Of a stretch of 5,871 bases of DNA, positions 1 to 5,871 are shown piece by piece. Made by a program: the position numbers and the translations under genes. Each line of letters begins with the position of its first letter. Within the stretch, counting starts at the first letter, position 1. The stretch spans positions 1 through 5,871 of the forward strand of contig JAQGJZ010000242.1 in assembly GCA_028290385.1 (NCBI GenBank), read 5' to 3'. The stretch comes from Enterovirga sp. GTDB taxonomy: Bacteria; Pseudomonadota; Alphaproteobacteria; Rhizobiales; Beijerinckiaceae. The notes under the pieces were generated by a model that was given only the letters and a program-made list of their open reading frames with translations, searched no databases and was not told the origin of the DNA.

Positions 1-385
1 TCGTCCTGGAATGCGTGGGCCGGTCGAGTAGGATCTCGGCCAATGCCTCGACCAGAATCCGGGAATCGTAAGGCTTACTCAATAATCGATGCAGCCTGTA
101 AGACGCGGGCATCTCGGTCGGCTGATAGGCGCTTGCGAATAGGAACGGAACGCCACGTTCTTGCAGGGCATCGGCCACGGGGTAGGCGAGATCGCCCCTG
201 AGATTGAGGTCGAGCACGGCAAGATCGAAGCCGTCTCCGCGCACCTGCCGAAGCGCCTCCTCGACGCCCGAGATGGGACCGACGACCTGGGCCCCAGCTT
301 GCGTCAGAGCGTCTTCGATCTCGGCAGCAATGAAATATTCATCCTCGACCACAAGGACGCGGTAGCCGGTCAATGCAGAGGTCAT
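1..385 (-). CDS. Single-domain response regulator (receiver domain), 3' end beyond window
   Basis: Read on the minus strand from the ATG at 385-383, this gives 128 residues with no stop, so the C-terminus lies beyond the left edge. It is a CheY-like receiver. The acidic pair sits in VVEDE (E14, D15), the phospho-acceptor Asp is D59 in LAVLDLNLRG, the switch Ser is S85 in FASAY, and the conserved Lys is K104 in LSKPY. All the residues needed for phosphorylation by a histidine kinase are present. The visible part already covers almost a whole receiver of about 120 residues, and no output domain has begun, so it is probably a stand-alone phospho-relay protein of the cytoplasm. A short extension off the window cannot be excluded. 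No strong Shine-Dalgarno sequence precedes the ATG. It is transcribed divergently from the Crp/Fnr gene. The cognate kinase is unknown; the PAS-containing fusion downstream is one candidate, but only by proximity. Confidence 0.9.
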   Translation of the reverse strand, partial: MTSALTGYRVLVVEDEYFIAAEIEDALTQAGAQVVGPISGVEEALRQVRGDGFDLAVLDLNLRGDLAYPVADALQERGVPFLFASAYQPTEMPASYRLHRLLSKPYDSRILVEALAEILLDRPTHSRT

Positions 386-424
386 GCGGCCATCAGACGC
401 GGAATGGGACGGCATTCGCAAGCG

Positions 425-434
425 ACGGTACCGT
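425..434. promoter_or_regulatory. 10-base perfect palindrome in the divergent intergenic region
   Basis: ACGGTACCGT reads identically on both strands. A further ACCGT half-site follows at 439-443, after an AT-richer patch (ATTAA) that is unusual for this GC-rich region. The element lies 40-50 bases upstream of the response regulator start and well upstream of the Crp/Fnr start. It could be an operator or part of a promoter for either gene. No consensus for a named regulator is matched, and a palindrome of this length can occur by chance, so this is a weak call. Confidence 0.25.
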
Positions 435-446
435 ATTAACCGTCCT

Positions 447-457
447 CCCCCCCCCCC
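447..457. repeat. Homopolymeric tract of 11 C (G on minus strand)
   Basis: There are eleven consecutive C bases between the divergent response regulator and Crp/Fnr genes, about 60 bases upstream of the former's start codon. It is the longest single-base run noticed in the window. If the GTG at 590 is the Crp/Fnr start, the tract is outside all coding sequence and could only alter promoter geometry. Homopolymers of this length are prone to replication slippage and also to sequencing error, so the exact length is uncertain. Confidence 0.8.
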
Positions 458-589
458 GGCCTTCCTGCGCGCGTGCGGCACCATGAATTGCAGAAGTTGC
501 AGGGGCCGAGAGGCCGCTGCTACCGTGGCGGAAGCCGCTCTGGGCCATGGTTTCCGGAGGTATCGCGAAGCGAGCTTGGAAAAACGGTC

Positions 590-1345
590 GTGACAGCACC
601 TTTGGCCGAGCGCCTCATCCGAAAGCTGGAGAACTACAGCCGGCTTTCGGGCAGCGAAAAGGATCTCCTGCAGCATATTGCGTCCCAGGAGGTCCGGTCT
701 TTCGGCGCGCGCCACGACATCGCCCAGGAAGGCGACCAGCCACGTTCCGCGACCCTGGTCCTGACGGGGTTCGCAGCCCGGTACAAGATTCTGGAGGATG
801 GGCGCCGCCAGATCATCGCGTTCCTGATTCCAGGCGACCTCTGCGAGTTGAGGATATCGGTCCTCCGCAGAAGGGACCATTCGATCGCGGCGCTCGTTCC
901 GACGACCGTGGCGCAGATCTCGGACGAGAACGTCCAGCGGATGATGCGGCACTCGACGCGCCTTGAACGCGCCCTCACCTGGAATGCGCTGGTAGACGAG
1001 GCGATCTCGCGGGAATGGACCGTCAATCTGGGCCGCCGGGATGCGCTGGAGCGACTGGCTCACGTGTTCTGTGAGTTGCATTGCCGGCTTCGAGCCGTCG
1101 GGCTCACCACGGGCGAGGCATGCGAGGTTCCCCTGACGCAGGCGGAGCTCGCAGACGCGGTCGGGGTCTCGGATGTGCATCTCAATCGCACGCTGATGGA
1201 GCTCCGCGGCCGCGGCTTGATCGCCCTGCAAGGCAAGAGCCTGACGATCCGCCATATGGATGGATTACGGGACCTAGCGCTGTTCAACCCCGAATATCTT
1301 CACCTCGGGCAGGACGGTCGTGAGTTCGACGCGCCCGATCCGTAG
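590..1345 (+). CDS. Crp/Fnr-family transcriptional regulator
   Basis: This 251-residue protein has an N-terminal cyclic-nucleotide-type beta-roll (about residues 31-115, including FLIPGDLCEL at 79-88), a dimerisation helix, and a C-terminal winged helix-turn-helix (about 145-225) with LTQAELADAVGVSDVHLNRT at 182-201. Family knowledge makes it a cytoplasmic dimeric DNA-binding regulator. The cAMP-binding Arg-Ser/Thr pair of the CRP phosphate cassette is not apparent (the region reads LRRRDHSIAAL), and there is no N-terminal Cys cluster of Fnr type, so the ligand is unknown and probably not cAMP. The frame is open upstream to a GTG at 473, but those 39 extra residues look unlike the family. The GTG at 590 gives the usual N-terminus (TAPLAERLIRKLENYSRL), with only a weak GGA nine bases ahead. 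A stronger GGAGG at 556-560 is too far away to serve it. It is divergent from the response regulator and lies 86 bases before the first cheB-like gene, which it may regulate. Confidence 0.9.
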   Translation: MTAPLAERLIRKLENYSRLSGSEKDLLQHIASQEVRSFGARHDIAQEGDQPRSATLVLTGFAARYKILEDGRRQIIAFLIPGDLCELRISVLRRRDHSIAALVPTTVAQISDENVQRMMRHSTRLERALTWNALVDEAISREWTVNLGRRDALERLAHVFCELHCRLRAVGLTTGEACEVPLTQAELADAVGVSDVHLNRTLMELRGRGLIALQGKSLTIRHMDGLRDLALFNPEYLHLGQDGREFDAPDP

Positions 1346-1381
1346 CGGGATGCGGGATTTCGACGCTCGACGGCGCGATCC

Positions 1382-1392
1382 GGAACCGTTCC
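1382..1392. promoter_or_regulatory. Short inverted repeat upstream of the first cheB-like gene
   Basis: GGAAC-C-GTTCC is a five-base perfect inverted repeat around a single base. It lies about 40 bases before the ATG at 1432, in the 86-base gap after the Crp/Fnr gene. The position suits an operator. GGAAC also resembles the -35 element used by the alphaproteobacterial general stress sigma factor EcfG, but sixteen bases later the sequence is GATT rather than CGTT, so that promoter is not supported. Weak call. Confidence 0.2.
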
Positions 1393-1431
1393 CGTTCAGG
1401 CTGATTGCCCCTCCGGTCTGAGCATCGATCC

Positions 1432-2442
1432 ATGAACAATCGAGACCTCATCGTCATCGGCGGGTCAAGCGGCGCAACCGCTCCGCTGAAGTCGATCCTC
1501 GGGTCCTTCCCGGCCGACCTTCCGGCTGCCGTCCTCGTCGTGCTCCACATACCTGCGCGAAGCACGGGCATCCTGACGACGGTTGCGAGCGCTGCGGGGC
1601 GCCTCCCAGTTCGGCAGGCTGAGGACGGCATGTCGGTCGAGCGCGGGCACGTCTACATAGCGGCGCCCGACCACCACATGCTCGTTCACGGCGACAGGAT
1701 TCGGCTCGGGCGCGGGCCGCGCGAAAATATGAGCCGCCCGGCCATAGATCCGCTGTTCCGCTCGGCGGCCCTGTCTTATGGCCCGCGCGCGATCGGCGTG
1801 GTGCTGAGCGGGCTCCTCAGCGATGGCTCGGCGGGCCTCAACGCGATCAAGCGCTGTGGCGGCCTCGCGGTCGTGCAGGACCCGGAGGACTCGATCGCGG
1901 ACGAGATGCCGCGCCGGGCCATGGAGGCCACCACAATCGACCTCGCCGTGCCCGCAGCGCGGCTCGGCGATGTGCTCTCGGACCTGTCGCGGGAGGCGGC
2001 CGGGCCGAGTCTCCCGGTGCCGGCCGAGATCCGGCTCGAGGTCGATATCGCCGCGGGCGAACGCATCGACAGCAAGGGCATGCGGAAGATCGCCGATCCG
2101 GCGGCCCTGACCTGCCCGGCCTGCGGTGGCGTCCTGTCCGCAGTTCATGACGGGCGGCCCCTCCGGTTTCGTTGCCAGGTCGGACATGCCTACACGGCCG
2201 ACGCCCTGGCCAAGGAGCAGGAGGGCCGGGTCGACGAGGCTCTGCGCGTCGCGCTCCGGATCATCGAGGAGCGGGCCGAACTCGTCCGGAGGATGGCGGA
2301 GGATGGCCGGCACAGCGGGCGCCGGGCCGTGGCCGAGATGTATGACGATCGTGCTAAGGAATACAGCGACTACGCCGAGACGATCCGCCGCGTCGTTCTG
2401 GAATCGTTCGAGAAGCAGCCGCCGGATGATACCGATCCTTAG
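1432..2442 (+). CDS. Stand-alone CheB-type protein-glutamate methylesterase with C-terminal zinc-ribbon-like tail
   Basis: This 336-residue cytoplasmic protein has a CheB methylesterase domain at about residues 1-185. The likely catalytic triad is S12 (IGGSSGA), H39 (VVLHIPA) and D131 (LLSDGSAGL); the conserved EMPRRAM loop follows. CheB enzymes hydrolyse glutamate methyl esters, classically on chemoreceptors, and deamidate glutamine. The N-terminal receiver that controls classical CheB is absent: the protein begins directly at the esterase strand. The C-terminal part has four potential metal ligands, C228-x2-C231-x16-C248-x3-H252 (CPACGG and CQVGHAY), followed by an Arg/Glu-rich helical tail to the end. 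From memory, this tail recurs in stand-alone CheB proteins. The ATG at 1432 was preferred over an in-frame TTG at 1405 because the latter adds nine residues unlike the family. The ribosome site is weak. It is the first of three consecutive CheB-domain genes. Its substrate is not evident, as no receptor gene is nearby. Confidence 0.9.
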   Translation: MNNRDLIVIGGSSGATAPLKSILGSFPADLPAAVLVVLHIPARSTGILTTVASAAGRLPVRQAEDGMSVERGHVYIAAPDHHMLVHGDRIRLGRGPRENMSRPAIDPLFRSAALSYGPRAIGVVLSGLLSDGSAGLNAIKRCGGLAVVQDPEDSIADEMPRRAMEATTIDLAVPAARLGDVLSDLSREAAGPSLPVPAEIRLEVDIAAGERIDSKGMRKIADPAALTCPACGGVLSAVHDGRPLRFRCQVGHAYTADALAKEQEGRVDEALRVALRIIEERAELVRRMAEDGRHSGRRAVAEMYDDRAKEYSDYAETIRRVVLESFEKQPPDDTDP

Positions 2443-2503
2443 CGCCGGCCGCCGAACGGTCTCGATACTTGCGGCGCGTCATGGTTCCGTTCGATATACC
2501 CGG

Positions 2504-3151
2504 ATGGAAATGGGACCGCGCGGCCGCAACAACGGGTACTCCGGTCCCGTCGTGGCGATCGGCGCCTCCGGCCCGCAGGGCATGAACGATATCGGACGGG
2601 TCCTCGGGGGCTTGCCGGTCGGGCTACGGGCTGTGGTGATGGTCGTTCTGCACCGGCCTACCGACCAGGTCAGCCACTTGCGGCTGATACTATCCCGGGC
2701 GACGAAGCTTCCCGTGCTCGTCGCCAGCCAGGACCTGCTTCTCGAAGCGGGAACGTGCTATATCGGCGAGCCGGATGCCCATCTCGAATTGGGGGCTCGA
2801 TCGATGGGAAATCTCGTGCCCGCGACCGATCACCGACATCGCAATCGGACCATTGATCTTCTTTTCAAGTCGGTGGCCCGACATGCGGGACCGCGTTTCA
2901 TCGGCGTCGTCCTGGCAGGCTCGCTGGACGATGGGTCGCGCGGGTTGGCGGCGATCCATCACGCCGGTGGGACCACCATGGTGGTGACCCCGGGCCAGGC
3001 CGCCTTCGTGGGCATGCCTGAGAACGCCATCGCGTATGACGGCGCGATCGACGTGATAGGCAGCCCGGAACGGATCGCCGCCGAGATCGTCGCCCGGGTC
3101 GGCGTGGCGGACGGCCGGCGAGAGGCGACCATTGTCCCGCTCGCGCTTTGA
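2504..3151 (+). CDS. Short CheB-type methylesterase domain protein
   Basis: This 215-residue protein is made almost entirely of one CheB methylesterase domain, again without a receiver. The triad positions are S22 (AIGASGPQG), H50 (VVLHRPT) and D143 (LDDGSRGL), and the conserved active-site loop GMPENAI is present. It resembles the preceding gene closely around D143: IDLLFKSV...GPRFIGVVLAG against IDPLFRSA...GPRAIGVVLSG. This suggests an old duplication, but the zinc-ribbon tail of the neighbour is missing and the protein stops soon after the esterase fold. The frame is open far upstream (to 2126) inside the previous gene, but the first ATG that gives a sensible CheB N-terminus is at 2504; a second ATG at 2510 is equally possible. 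No clear ribosome site is visible. It begins 61 bases after the preceding stop and ends 84 bases before the fusion gene. Enzymatic activity is plausible; substrate and regulation are unknown. Confidence 0.85.
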   Translation: MEMGPRGRNNGYSGPVVAIGASGPQGMNDIGRVLGGLPVGLRAVVMVVLHRPTDQVSHLRLILSRATKLPVLVASQDLLLEAGTCYIGEPDAHLELGARSMGNLVPATDHRHRNRTIDLLFKSVARHAGPRFIGVVLAGSLDDGSRGLAAIHHAGGTTMVVTPGQAAFVGMPENAIAYDGAIDVIGSPERIAAEIVARVGVADGRREATIVPLAL

Positions 3152-3235
3152 TCGCGTCGTCTAACGGCAACGGACGGGAGCGCTTGCGACGACGATGGTG
3201 GTATCACGGCAGCACCTGGTCTGGTTACGGGCACG

Positions 3236-5871
3236 ATGAGCGGAACAATGACCGGCAGCGGGGGCGGGCAGGAGTCACCGGGGGCCGCGGCGGAAGGCGC
3301 GTCCCTGGCCCACAGGCCTGTGCTTGTCGGGGTCGGTGCATCGAGCGCATCGGTCGATGCCGTCGAGCGCTTCGTCAGCGCCATGCCTCCTTCCCCGGAC
3401 TGGGCGACGATCCTGGTGCCGTCTCATCGCGAGGCTTTCGACGAGGCGCGTTTCCGAGCCGCGGTCGATGAACTGGCCGGTTTGCGCATCGAACGGGTCG
3501 AGGAGGGTGCGGCCCCTGCCGCCGGGACGATCTATCTCTGCGACCCCGATCTGATCCTGACCATCAAGGAGGGCCGGTTCAACACGCGGCAGGCGGAGGA
3601 GGCGCCGGGGCATCGCGGCACGATCGACAGCTTCCTCGTCTCGCTGGCGGAGGACCAGGACGAGCGCGCCATCGGGGTCGTTCTCCAAGGCACAGGCGGA
3701 GACGGCACGCTCGGGGTCGCGACCCTGAAGGAGCATGGCGGTCTCGCAATCGCCGAGTTGGGTCCCGACGAGAGGCCTGATGGGGCCGTGACCGGCATGC
3801 TACCGGCGGCGCTTGCCGATTTCGTGCTCCCGGCCGAGCAGATCCCGGAGCGGATCGCGGCCCATGTCCGGCAGCTCACGACCCGCAAGGAGGCAGAGCA
3901 TTCGCGGAAGGAGGCCGAGCAGGTCTCGGCTGCGCTCGGCCGCATCGCCAGCATCCTCCGGAACAAGACCGGCCACGATTTCCACGGCTACAAATCCGGC
4001 ACGTTCATGCGGCGCGTGCGGCGTCGTATGCATGTGCTCGGGACAGCCACCGTGGATGGCTACATCGAGCTACTGCGGCGCGAGGGCGAAGAGGTGCAAA
4101 ACCTTTTCAATGACCTCCTGATCGGCGTGACCAAGTTCTTTCGCGACAAGGCGGAATTCGACCTTCTGGAGACGCGCGTCGTCCCGGGCTTGTTCGACAA
4201 CAAGACGGCGGCGGACCAGTTTCGTGTCTGGGTCCTCGGCTGCGCGACCGGCGAGGAAGCTTATTCCCTTGCGATCCTGCTTCGTGAGCACCTCGCGAAG
4301 CGGGACGAGGCGCCGAAGATCCAGATCTTCGCGACCGATATCGACGTGCGGGCGCTCGCAGCCGCGCGGGCCGGCCGCTACGCGAGTTCGATTGCGGCCG
4401 ACATGACGCCTGAGCGGCTGGCGCGCTGGTTCGTCAAGGAGGGCGACACCTATTGCGTCGTCAAGGAGTTGCGCGAGATGTGCATCTTCTCCTCGCATAA
4501 TGTCACGAAGGATGCGCCGTTCTCCCGCCTCGATCTCGTCTCTTGCCGCAACCTGCTCATCTATCTCGACAGCGCGTTGCAGAGTCGGGTAATCCCCCTG
4601 TTTCACTTCGCCCTGCGGCCGGGCGGATTTCTGTTTCTCGGAAATTCCGAGAACGTGACCCGGCACGGGAAGCTGTTCGAGCCGGTCGAGCGACGCTCCC
4701 GCATCTTCAGGCGGCTGGAGGGAGGGGGGCGCACCACCCCGGAATTCCCGATCACGGTTTCCGGGGCCTACCGGCCCAGCAACGTCCCGCCGGCTCCAAG
4801 AGCCGCGAGGCCCGAGGGCCTCCTCGAACGGCGGGCCGAGCGCATCGTCGAGCGCTTCGCGCCTGCCTACGTGATCGTCAACGCGCAGTTTGAGATCGTC
4901 CATTTCTCGGGCCCCGTCGGACCGTTCCTCGGCCCGATGAGCGGGACGGCGACCCTCGATTTACTGAAGCTCGTGCATCGCGATCTTCGCGCGGATCTGC
5001 GGGCGGCCATCCGGCATTGCGCGCAGCAGGACGGCCCGGTCGAGGTGGATGGCGTTCATTTCCAGCTCGAGGGCCGGGACGCGCTCGTCCAGCTTTTCGT
5101 CTCGCCCGTCCAGGACCGTCCGGATGCGCCCCGCCACTTCGTGGTGGTGTTCAAGGACGGCGTCGTTCGCCCTCCTTCCGGATATGTCCCGTTATCCGGG
5201 CCCGGGACCCCGCGAGACGAGCGCATCGAGCGGCTCGAAGCGGACCTCGCGGCGAAAAGCGAGCGCCTGCAGGCCACAATCGAGGAGCTGGAGAGCACAA
5301 ACGAGGAGCTGACCTCTTCCAACGAGGAGTATCAGTCGCTCAACGAGGAGCTGCAATCGGCCAACGAAGAACTCGAGACCTCGAAAGAGGAGCTTCAGTC
5401 GATCAATGAGGAGCTGAACACGGTCAATAGCGAGCTGGCACACCGCGTTCAGGAGCTAACGACGAAGACGAGCGATCTCAAGAATTTCCTCGAGAGTACT
5501 CAAATTGCGACGCTGTTCCTGGACAACGAGCTCCGGGTCACGAATTTCACCCCGTCCGTGAAGGAGCTGTTCCATCTGATCGAGACCGATATCGGTCGGC
5601 CGCTGACCGATATTAGGTCGCGGATTGCGGTCGATGACCTCTTCCACGACATCGGCAAGGTCCTGCGCACGCTCTCGACGGTCGAGCGCACGGTTAAGGA
5701 TGACGCCGGCGATGCGTCTTACATCGCACGGGTCCTGCCATACCGGAGCGTCGACAACTTCATCGCAGGCGTCGTGGTCACGTTCACGAACGTCACGCTG
5801 CTGACGCGTGCAGAAGCAGCGCTTCGTCGGAGTGAAGCCCGGTTCCGGGCGATTTTCGACAGCGCCGCCGG
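3236..5871 (+). CDS. CheB-CheR-PAS fusion sensor/methyltransferase protein, 3' end beyond window
   Basis: The frame runs 878 codons from the ATG at 3236 without a stop and leaves the window. Domains in order: divergent CheB (about 28-215) with S36, H64 and D156 at triad positions; helical linker (215-232); CheR N-terminal helices (233-320, with TKFFRD near 300); CheR SAM-dependent methyltransferase (325-491) with the SAM-binding motif GCATGEEAYS at 335-344, ATDID, and SCRNLLIYLD at 436-445; a PAS-like domain (about 529-645); a coiled coil (661-746); a PAS domain (about 748-855); and the first residues of another PAS-like segment (SEARFRAIFDS). CheR transfers methyl groups from SAM to glutamate side chains, and CheB removes them, so one chain holds both opposing activities, if the CheB part is active. 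Homologues of this layout often end in a histidine kinase; that is not visible here. No in-frame start lies just upstream of 3236 (an alternative is ATG 3248). No transmembrane segment was noticed, so it is probably cytoplasmic. Confidence 0.92.
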   Translation, partial: MSGTMTGSGGGQESPGAAAEGASLAHRPVLVGVGASSASVDAVERFVSAMPPSPDWATILVPSHREAFDEARFRAAVDELAGLRIERVEEGAAPAAGTIYLCDPDLILTIKEGRFNTRQAEEAPGHRGTIDSFLVSLAEDQDERAIGVVLQGTGGDGTLGVATLKEHGGLAIAELGPDERPDGAVTGMLPAALADFVLPAEQIPERIAAHVRQLTTRKEAEHSRKEAEQVSAALGRIASILRNKTGHDFHGYKSGTFMRRVRRRMHVLGTATVDGYIELLRREGEEVQNLFNDLLIGVTKFFRDKAEFDLLETRVVPGLFDNKTAADQFRVWVLGCATGEEAYSLAILLREHLAKRDEAPKIQIFATDIDVRALAAARAGRYASSIAADMTPERLARWFVKEGDTYCVVKELREMCIFSSHNVTKDAPFSRLDLVSCRNLLIYLDSALQSRVIPLFHFALRPGGFLFLGNSENVTRHGKLFEPVERRSRIFRRLEGGGRTTPEFPITVSGAYRPSNVPPAPRAARPEGLLERRAERIVERFAPAYVIVNAQFEIVHFSGPVGPFLGPMSGTATLDLLKLVHRDLRADLRAAIRHCAQQDGPVEVDGVHFQLEGRDALVQLFVSPVQDRPDAPRHFVVVFKDGVVRPPSGYVPLSGPGTPRDERIERLEADLAAKSERLQATIEELESTNEELTSSNEEYQSLNEELQSANEELETSKEELQSINEELNTVNSELAHRVQELTTKTSDLKNFLESTQIATLFLDNELRVTNFTPSVKELFHLIETDIGRPLTDIRSRIAVDDLFHDIGKVLRTLSTVERTVKDDAGDASYIARVLPYRSVDNFIAGVVVTFTNVTLLTRAEAALRRSEARFRAIFDSAA
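5294..5440 (+). repeat. Seven tandem 21-base units encoding NEEL-type coiled-coil heptads
   Basis: Within the fusion protein, residues 687-735 are seven consecutive heptads of the pattern [S/T]-x-N-E-E-L-x: STNEELT, SSNEEYQ, SLNEELQ, SANEELE, TSKEELQ, SINEELN and TVNSELA. One more degenerate unit (ATIEELE) precedes them. At DNA level this is a degenerate 21-base direct repeat, with AACGAGGAGCTG-like cores that vary mainly at synonymous positions. The segment links the PAS-like domain to the next PAS domain and should form a continuous parallel coiled coil, typical of signal-transmitting linkers in dimeric sensors. Similar NEEL-rich linkers are known in other CheB-CheR-PAS fusions. Confidence 0.85.

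Noticed and set aside
473..589. N-terminal extension of the Crp/Fnr gene from GTG 473
   Set aside because: The 39 extra residues do not resemble the family N-terminus; the GTG at 590 gives the expected length and start.
1346..1431. Possible transcription terminator after the Crp/Fnr gene
   Set aside because: No stable hairpin followed by a T run could be found in this gap.
1465..2313. Long antisense open frame (282 codons) opposite the first cheB-like gene
   Set aside because: It lies wholly inside a well-supported CheB gene, its translation is Arg/Pro-rich and low in recognisable motifs, and such frames are common opposite GC-rich genes.
2126..2503. Upstream extension of the second cheB-like gene, overlapping the first gene
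   Set aside because: The frame is open, but its translation here is Arg/Ser-rich shadow coding of the zinc-ribbon tail of the preceding gene; the CheB fold begins only after 2504.
2972..2985. Perfect 14-base palindrome ACCACCATGGTGGT
   Set aside because: It falls inside the second cheB-like gene and follows from Thr-Thr-Met-Val-Val codons; there is no sign of a regulatory role.
4070..4903. Long antisense open frame (277 codons) opposite the CheR region
   Set aside because: It overlaps the clear CheR methyltransferase motifs on the plus strand; no domain was recognised in its translation.
5584..5613. 14-base palindrome GACCGATATCGGTC with a second copy of GACCGATAT 21 bases later
   Set aside because: It is inside the PAS coding region and arises from two Thr-Asp-Ile occurrences; a chance arrangement is likely.

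Overview
The window is GC-rich, densely coding DNA from what looks like an alphaproteobacterium, most plausibly a Methylobacterium-like member of the Hyphomicrobiales. This is inferred from three things: base composition and strong G/C bias at third codon positions, the style of the Crp/Fnr regulator, and the mix of stand-alone CheB proteins with a CheB-CheR-PAS fusion. No rRNA, tRNA, insertion sequence, CRISPR array or integrase was seen.

Layout: (1) positions 1-385, minus strand, a single-domain response regulator whose 3' end runs off the left edge. (2) 386-589, a divergent intergenic region with an 11-base C tract and a 10-base perfect palindrome. (3) 590-1345, plus strand, a Crp/Fnr-type regulator. 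(4) 1432-2442, a CheB methylesterase-type protein with no receiver domain and a C-terminal Cys/His zinc-ribbon-like tail. (5) 2504-3151, a second, shorter CheB-type domain protein. (6) 3236 to the right edge, a large fusion: a divergent CheB domain, a CheR methyltransferase, a PAS-like domain, a long heptad coiled coil, a PAS domain and the beginning of another PAS-like segment. The fusion has no stop codon in the window.

The three CheB-domain genes share one strand, with gaps of 61 and 84 bases, and follow the Crp/Fnr gene after 86 bases. They could form one transcription unit, but no gap is short enough to prove it. All three CheB domains keep Ser, His and Asp at the catalytic-triad positions, yet none carries the N-terminal receiver of classical chemotaxis CheB. 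No cheA, cheW, cheY or methyl-accepting receptor gene is present. Together with the nearby orphan receiver, this suggests a non-flagellar sensory or stress-signalling module built from chemotaxis adaptation enzymes. That role is inference.

Every gene belongs to a recognisable family. The points most worth a second look are the run of three CheB domains, the degraded active-site surroundings of the third CheB domain, the regular seven-residue coiled coil (21-base repeat), and the C tract between the two divergent regulators.
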